A DNA stretch of 6,153 nucleotides, from contig BNWK01000076.1 of NCBI GenBank assembly GCA_025998775.1, forward strand, positions 1-6,153, read 5' to 3'. How positions within the stretch are numbered: the stretch's first letter is position 1; each line of letters begins with the position of its first letter. The position numbers and the translations under genes were made by a program. The notes below the pieces were generated by a model. The model made no database searches and was not told the DNA's origin. It saw only the letters and a program-made list of their open reading frames with translations. The stretch comes from Alphaproteobacteria bacterium (GTDB lineage: Bacteria; Pseudomonadota; Alphaproteobacteria; UBA3830). Below are positions 1 through 6,153 of the stretch, piece after piece.

Positions 1-166
1 TAACCAGTCTTCCAAAAAAAAAGGATGAAGTGTGGATTCACTTTTTGCCCACACTCAGTCTTCTCTTCTCTGCGCTGTCAATTTAGTCTTTCTTTCCATT
101 TTTCTGACTGCATTCATCTCCAACCCCTTTCCCTTTCTCCACACTTCTCTCTTTCTCTCTTGTCAG
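1..166 (+). other. 3' part of an intron of the left ABCC gene
   Basis: This stretch is pyrimidine-rich and ends in a strong acceptor (ctctcttgtcag, 155-166) before the first recognisable exon. The residues expected just upstream in ABCC transporters (the helix before the conserved IRAF-like loop) are not encoded here. I see no exon. The intron starts at or before the window edge. Confidence 0.7.
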
Positions 167-2549
<2,383 letters not shown>

Positions 2550-2631
2550 TGCAAGCGAGATATAATCCCTTTTCTTTTTTGATAATCCTAACCAGAAAAC
2601 ATTTTTTTTGCATTTCATACAATATTTTTTT

Positions 2632-2637
2632 TTTATT
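2632..2637 (-). terminator. AATAAA poly(A) signal candidate for the minus-strand gene
   Basis: TTTATT on plus reads AATAAA on minus, about 210 bases after the minus-strand TGA. It lies in a T-rich (A-rich on minus) stretch, so a chance match is possible. Confidence 0.4.
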
Positions 2638-2788
2638 TAACACAAGCACTTTTTAACCGACATTTTTTTTAACAAGCTTTTTTTTTTTTTGCCATTTGAT
2701 CTACTGGACAGACACAGTATTTGACCTGCCATCTGTCACTTGTTTATGGGGGAAGTTTGTATGTACTCATCTTAAAATAACTAAACCC

Positions 2789-2794
2789 AATAAA
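2789..2794 (+). terminator. AATAAA poly(A) signal candidate for the left ABCC gene
   Basis: A canonical AATAAA lies 239 bases after the TAA stop. It is the first good plus-strand match after the CDS. It lies close to the minus-strand stop, so the plus transcript probably runs into the 3' end of the opposite gene. Confidence 0.55.
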
Positions 2795-2845
2795 GGGAAA
2801 AAAAGACAAACAAGATAAAAATAGTGTTTTTGAAGTGAAAAAGAA

Positions 2846-4827
2846 TCATTTTCTTTTTTCATACACTTCACAAACAACAGTATGCGGCACAGGCGTGGGA
2901 AAGTGCAGCTTGCGAAAAGACAGAGGTGTTATACAGGCTCTTCCTCCTACTGACATCTGCATAGAAGGGACGAATGATAGAACAAAAAATGAGACAAAAA
3001 CTAAAAAAAATCGATAAAAACCCCGAAATGCATTGGTAAATCGATTCCAGGTATGATGCCTGCGATTCTCACTTCACCGATAAAGAACGACAGTGTGCAG
3101 GCCTCACCATCCATTTCTGTAGGACAACATAGATATCAAACATCACAGAGCTTAAACAAGAAAGAAAAAAAAACCAATAGAGAATACTGAATGATCAGGC
3201 ACAGTCTGGTGCTTACTGATGTTTGCTTGCTTATGCAATACACCACGTGCTTGAGCAGACAAAACACCATTTCTATTCCTTTCAAATTTATATGTATATG
3301 TTCCTAAACAAAATAAAAAGGAATAATTGGAAGCGATACAGCAGATTCAAAAAAAGTAAACCGGATATGTCGCCAAGAGGATTCGTAACAAATCGACTGA
3401 GCAAGTTTGGCGGAGCCACTCCAATGTCTGCAAAGGGTATGGCGGAAAAGAAATAATTGTTCTTCAAGAAGTAAAAAAAAAAAATATGAAAAAGTAATGA
3501 CTAAAAAAAGGAGGAGGAGAAGAAAAAAAAAACTGAGAAAAAAACACACCAATTGATGAATACATTTTCTTTCCGTATTCGATTTTTGTAGAGAGCCGAT
3601 AAATACCCTAAAAAAGAGAGTGTGTAATAGGAGTTGAAAAAAAAACCTTTTTCATTACCGGGTTCATAAATACAGTCCTCCACCCCCAGCAACCACGAGT
3701 GAACAAATACTGTAAACAACGCTTCCGGGATGATGAGCTTATGCTGAAATCCTCACCATAGCTGCCTGGATGGACGGAAATGGGTATTTCTAAAAAAAAA
3801 TGAATCAAAAAAAAAAAAAAGAATAGAAAAGAAACGAATAGGTCTGTTCTTTTTGAAATAAGTGTGTTTCTTCCACAAATAATGTTGAAAACATGTTCCT
3901 ATAATCTGAAAAACAAAAATAGACATTCAGCTATAAAAAGAAAAACCGCTCTGATCTTATCTTGTTGGTTCCAAAATAAATTGCAAAGTCTTAAAATAAT
4001 GTCTCTCTGCATACCTGTTAATCCATTTACAACATCGTATGCTTCATAGGGACCACATGTAACTTCTGTCGAACAACAACACAGAAAAAATAGGAAAAAC
4101 TTTCCAACTCTGAAGAGCAATCAAAAAAAAACTTGGAAAAATTCAAAAAAACTTGTGAAGAATCGACTCAATTCCCATTGATGAATAGTTCAAAATAATA
4201 ACAACTTGATTTCAATTTGAAATATAAAAAGAATATGCAACTAAAAAAATTGGATGGCTGACAGAAAGTGGTTGGGGGTGATTCAAAAAACAAAAAAATA
4301 ACAGCGAAACACAGGCTAATAAAGAGTTTTATACCGGAGCGGGGATTCACAGTCTGAGAATCGACAGCAAAATAAGTTACCAGTTGAATATGTCTAACTT
4401 GGCCTGTAATATCTCAAACTTGGCTTTAAATATGTCAAACTTACTGGAAAAACAACAAAACCTCACAAATTGAGACTACCACACAGCTATGGGAAGATAT
4501 AAGAACTTCAATACGAAAAAATCACAGACAATAACAATTAACCTACAAGCCAGCAGCATCCAGAAGAAAAAAACACAAAAAAACCCTGAAATAGAAAATG
4601 AAGACACTAAACTTACACGTAAAATCACCGATTTCACCAAAAAAAGTCTGTACTAAATCCCGTAGCTTGAGCTTTTGTACGATTTCTTGGAATAATAACA
4701 AATAAGGCTTGTCAGAGAGAAAAGAATAAAATAACCTAACTGAAGCACCAATAATATTACCAATGAGCCGTAAAACCTCAAACTTATCTCTAGCCAGGCT
4801 TTTGAGTTTCGGAACAACGCGGTTCAT
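2846..4827 (-). CDS. Multi-exon gene with C-terminal FKBP-type peptidyl-prolyl isomerase-like domain
   Basis: Last exons, in order: 3607-3550, 3427-3362, 3303-3217, 3116-3022, 2956-2846 (TGA). Every junction is GT...AG and in phase, giving 138 residues. The end resembles FKBP: SFFIGEVRIAGIIPGID, then FGMSVGGRACITP, then PTPVPHTVVCEV right before the stop, matching the FKBP pattern F-lG-vIpGwD-GM-vGg-R-tIP and the final strand. The core Trp of FKBP (IPGWD) is Ile here and the loop before the last strand is short, so catalysis is doubtful. Probable upstream exons: 3789-3659, 3905-3836 and 4065-4031, also phase-compatible. The first exons (4827-4761, 4685-4619, 4443-4381) are listed separately; 4380-4066 is unresolved, so one gene is inference. 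ATG 4827 follows an in-frame TAA two codons upstream. FKBPs are foldases or scaffolds in cytosol, ER or nucleus; location here is unknown. Confidence 0.58.
3659..4065 (-). other. Probable middle exons of the FKBP-like gene
   Basis: Three blocks read on minus: 4065-4031 (VTCGPYEAYDV, donor gtaaat, or longer to 4015 with donor gtatgc), 3905-3836 (IIGTCFQHYLWKKHTYFKKN and on, donor gtttct) and 3789-3659 (IPISVHPGSYGEDFSISS to WGWRTVFMNP, donor gtaatg). With the gtaaat donor the phases run 0, 1, 0 into exon 3607. With the stronger gtatgc donor the next exon reads DYRNMFSTLFVEETHLF but then falls out of phase at 3789. I recognise no domain in these residues. Confidence 0.4.
4066..4380 (-). other. 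Unresolved part of the minus-strand gene, mostly intron-like
   Basis: T-rich on minus with several possible acceptors (near 4354, 4310, 4258, 4242 and 4112) and weak donors. Joining the heptad exon, which leaves TG, to any of them gives only Phe/Cys-rich peptides or a stop. I could not choose an exon here. A hydrophobic open frame at 4350-4168 is probably intron translation. Confidence 0.5.
4381..4827 (-). other. N-terminal exon cluster of the minus-strand gene: charged helical segment with heptad repeats
   Basis: ATG at 4827 opens MNRVVPKLKSLARDKFEVLR to 4761, donor gtaata. Exon 4685-4619 continues in phase (EIVQKLKLRDLVQTFFGEIG). Exon 4443-4381 gives KFDIFKAKFEILQAKLDIFN, three near-copies of the heptad AKFxIxx. 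This is an amphipathic, probably helical or coiled-coil region. The exon ends in TG before gtaact. The nearest acceptor (ctcag, 4354) would create TGA, so the next exon must start elsewhere or the protein stops here. The link to the FKBP-like exons is inferred from strand, spacing and composition. An optional exon lies at 4585-4543. Confidence 0.45.
4387..4447 (-). repeat. Three tandem 21-base repeats encoding heptads
   Basis: On plus, units start at 4387, 4408 and 4429, each opening aatatstcwaactt. The third is cut short by the exon boundary. Read on minus in frame they give KFDIFKA, KFEILQA and KLDIFN. The 21-base period equals one coiled-coil heptad, and changes between copies are mostly conservative (Asp/Glu, Ile/Leu/Phe). 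Confidence 0.8.
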
Positions 4828-5043
4828 ATGTTACATACATTGACTCCCTCTATTGTTGGGGCTATATGGGGAGTGAGGACGCTTATTGATCATTGAGTAT
4901 CACTGTCATTTACCTCTGTCATGTACCCGTAGTGGATTCTTTGTGTGTGAAATCACAATCTTTTGGATTTGGAAGTTTTTTGGACTATTTTGAGGGTTTG
5001 TTAATTTTATTTTCATTCACATCATACCTTTGTTAATTACCAG
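4828..5043. promoter_or_regulatory. Divergent intergenic region between the FKBP-like gene and the right ABCC-like gene
   Basis: About 215 bases between the minus-strand ATG and the first NBD1-like segment to the right. No coding similarity is seen on either strand. Composition changes here from A-rich to T-rich on plus. It is the only place for both promoters if the two genes are independent. No clear TATA box or repeated operator stands out. Confidence 0.4.
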
Positions 5044-5652
5044 AATCCTCAACTAGTTATATCAACAACATGGTCATTAGTTACACTTATAACAGGCAAG
5101 TTGCTTTGCCATGCTCAATAAATTCAATCTTGCTTGCTGATTAAACAAACAATAGATTTTTAAACGTTTTGAATTATTTTTGTTTTATATGTTTTTCGTT
5201 AGCTGTAATTGTCAGGATGAAGAAATTTTGTTGGTTTTTTCATTGTTTGCTTCTTCAATGAATTCTAAACCAACCCCTATAAATTCTGTAGGAAAAATTT
5301 TCATTGATTATTGTGAAAACGTCAAAGCAGGTTTATTGTCTATTTGACCTACTTTACATCACTATTCTTTTCTTCTCAGACATTAATCAAGATTTTTTTA
5401 GAATGATGCATTTCATGTTGAGGATAATGATGAAAAAATGATAACCCTGACACTTGGGCTTATGGAGAAAAAAGTGAAGACACATTAGACCGCATTAGAA
5501 ATCTCACAAATAGTGATCAGAAATGATGTTGTATTTATTGACTGGTCTGTCCAGAGAGGTCACTTCCGTATGGTTTAGTAGGCTTATAAAACACCTGTTT
5601 TGTTTTTTAGTGTAGACTGTGGGGTTTTATGGATATCAATAGAGACGCTTAA
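5044..5652 (+). pseudogene. Degenerate ABCC NBD1-like segments upstream of the right-edge exon
   Basis: Successive blocks resemble ABCC NBD1 in the right order. 5044-5141: YINNMVISYTYNRQVALP, like the strand and A-loop before Walker A. 5203-5330: CQDEEILLVFSLF to KIFIDYCENVKA, like the Q-loop to the YxxVLxAC helix. 5402-5473: DEKMITLTLGLMEKK, like GEKGINLSGGQKQR. 5489-5544: TALEISQIVIRNDVVFID, like ALARA to Walker B. 5611-5652: ISIETL, like the D-loop helix, which joins in phase to the exon at 6053. Against a healthy gene: no Walker A GxxGxGK is found, the signature is LTLGL, the frame breaks at about 5400, TAG lies in frame at 5486, and the A-loop block runs into TAA at 5142. Alternatives are unusual splicing, assembly error or chance similarity in AT-rich DNA. 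Each block alone is weak; their order is the argument. Confidence 0.35.
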
Positions 5653-6052
5653 GTTTATATCTTATTTTGTCGATGTTCTTGTGCTTTCTCTTCATTTCAA
5701 CTTACTTCATATTTATTCTTGTTTGTGCTTTCTCCTTTTTTTGCATACTTCATTCCTACTGTGCTATTTTTGGCTCTTTTTTCTTGCTGTATCGGCCTGT
5801 AAATCGATGGCTTTGGCGTGCTCTGACTTATTTCTGCTTGTTTGAAAAGCTTTTATGGAGGGGTAGCGGCCTGAATCGTGTTTTCTTCTCTTTATGAGTA
5901 TGTATGGACTTATTTAGTCTTGTTTTGCATTTCCCATGGTATGTCTTCTTCGTTTTCGTAATTTTGTTGTCATTTCTCTTTTGTCTTTCCCCTTTTCCCT
6001 TTCTCCGCGTATTCTGCCTTTTTCAGGCCCTTTTTGTTTTGAAAATTCTCAG
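5653..6052 (+). other. T-rich intron of about 400 bases before the NBD1 exon
   Basis: Strongly T-rich with no ABC motif in any plus frame. Hydrophobic open frames at 5600-5897 are Leu/Phe/Cys-rich translations of pyrimidine tracts. It ends with two possible acceptors, tttcag (6026) and ctcag (6052). The stretch between them is itself T-rich, which favours 6052. Confidence 0.55.
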
Positions 6053-6153
6053 GAGCATATTCGATAATTGCTTTATGAAGTTGGTGAAAGATGATAGGAA
6101 GACAATCATAATGGCCACCAATCGTCTGGAACTTTTGAGTCATGCAGACATAA
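6053..6153 (+). CDS. ABCC-type transporter, end of nucleotide-binding domain 1 (partial exon, runs off window)
   Basis: From AGC at 6054 the frame reads SIFDNCFMKLVKDDRK, then TIIMATNRLELLSHADI, open to the window edge. This matches ABCC NBD1 after the D-loop (HIFDNCI-LLKDKTRILVTHQL-FLPHAD-I), so the gene is a second ABC transporter C-family member or relative, on the same strand as the left one. The switch His of TH(Q/R) is Asn (TNR), so this site is probably not hydrolytic; degenerate NBD1 sites are known in ABCC proteins such as CFTR. If the acceptor at 6026 is used, nine more codons (ALFVLKILR) precede. The next exons should encode the NBD1 end and TMD2 to the right. Confidence 0.8.

Larger units (their letters stand above)
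2550..2845. other. Convergent intergenic region (shared 3' UTR space)
   Basis: The 296 bases between the plus-strand stop (TAA 2547-2549) and the minus-strand stop (TGA 2848-2846) hold T runs near 2603-2690, a plus AATAAA at 2789-2794 and a minus AATAAA at 2637-2632. I see no additional gene. Confidence 0.75.

Noticed and set aside
2835..3456. Lys/Asn-rich plus open frames at 2835-3017 and 3223-3456
   Set aside because: They are antisense to the phase-consistent FKBP-like exons and contain the complements of its T-rich introns.
4168..4350. 60-residue hydrophobic minus open frame
   Set aside because: Phe/Leu-rich translation of T-rich sequence; joining it to the heptad exon gives no recognisable protein.
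5600..5897. Hydrophobic plus open frames (multiple apparent membrane segments)
   Set aside because: The strand is T-rich and frames are dominated by Phe, Leu and Cys. No ABC transmembrane motif is present and the region precedes a proper acceptor, so an intron is the better reading.

Overview
This window is eukaryotic nuclear DNA. Coding sequence is cut into short exons (about 40-190 bases) by GT...AG introns, most of them roughly 50-140 bases long and rich in T on the sense strand. Homopolymer T runs and a GT microsatellite lie inside introns, and AATAAA-type poly(A) signals follow the stop codons. The density of small introns suggests a unicellular or otherwise compact eukaryote, but the sequence alone does not identify the lineage. 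There are no bacterial-style operons, ribosome binding sites, tRNA or rRNA genes, or CRISPR arrays. Most long open frames here are translations of poly(T)/poly(A) or GT-repeat introns and are not genes.

Three transcription units can be read. (1) Plus strand, 167-2549: the 3' end of an ABC transporter of the C (MRP-like) family. It covers the end of transmembrane domain 2 and a complete second nucleotide-binding domain, in nine exons whose phases all agree, ending at TAA 2547-2549. (2) Minus strand, 4827 down to 2846: a gene in many small exons. Its last five coding exons (3607-2846) join in phase into an FKBP-type peptidyl-prolyl isomerase-like domain. Its first exons encode a charged helical segment with 7-residue repeats, and the middle (about 4380-4066) could not be joined. 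(3) Plus strand, right edge: an exon (about 6053 to beyond 6153) encoding the end of an ABCC nucleotide-binding domain 1. It is preceded by weaker NBD1-like segments from about 5044 that look degenerate and contain a frame break.

Units 1 and 2 converge tail to tail over about 300 bases. Units 2 and 3 diverge from about 4828-5043. The FKBP-like gene therefore lies between two ABCC-type genes. Long T runs sit on the sense strand of each unit: T-rich on plus to about 2700, A-rich on plus from about 2800 to 4700, then T-rich again. This independently supports the orientations. No unambiguous new system was found. The points most worth a second look are the fragmented FKBP-like gene, the degenerate NBD1 with no room for a transmembrane domain before it, a 15-base GT...AG interval in that NBD1, and two phase-neutral alternative splice choices.
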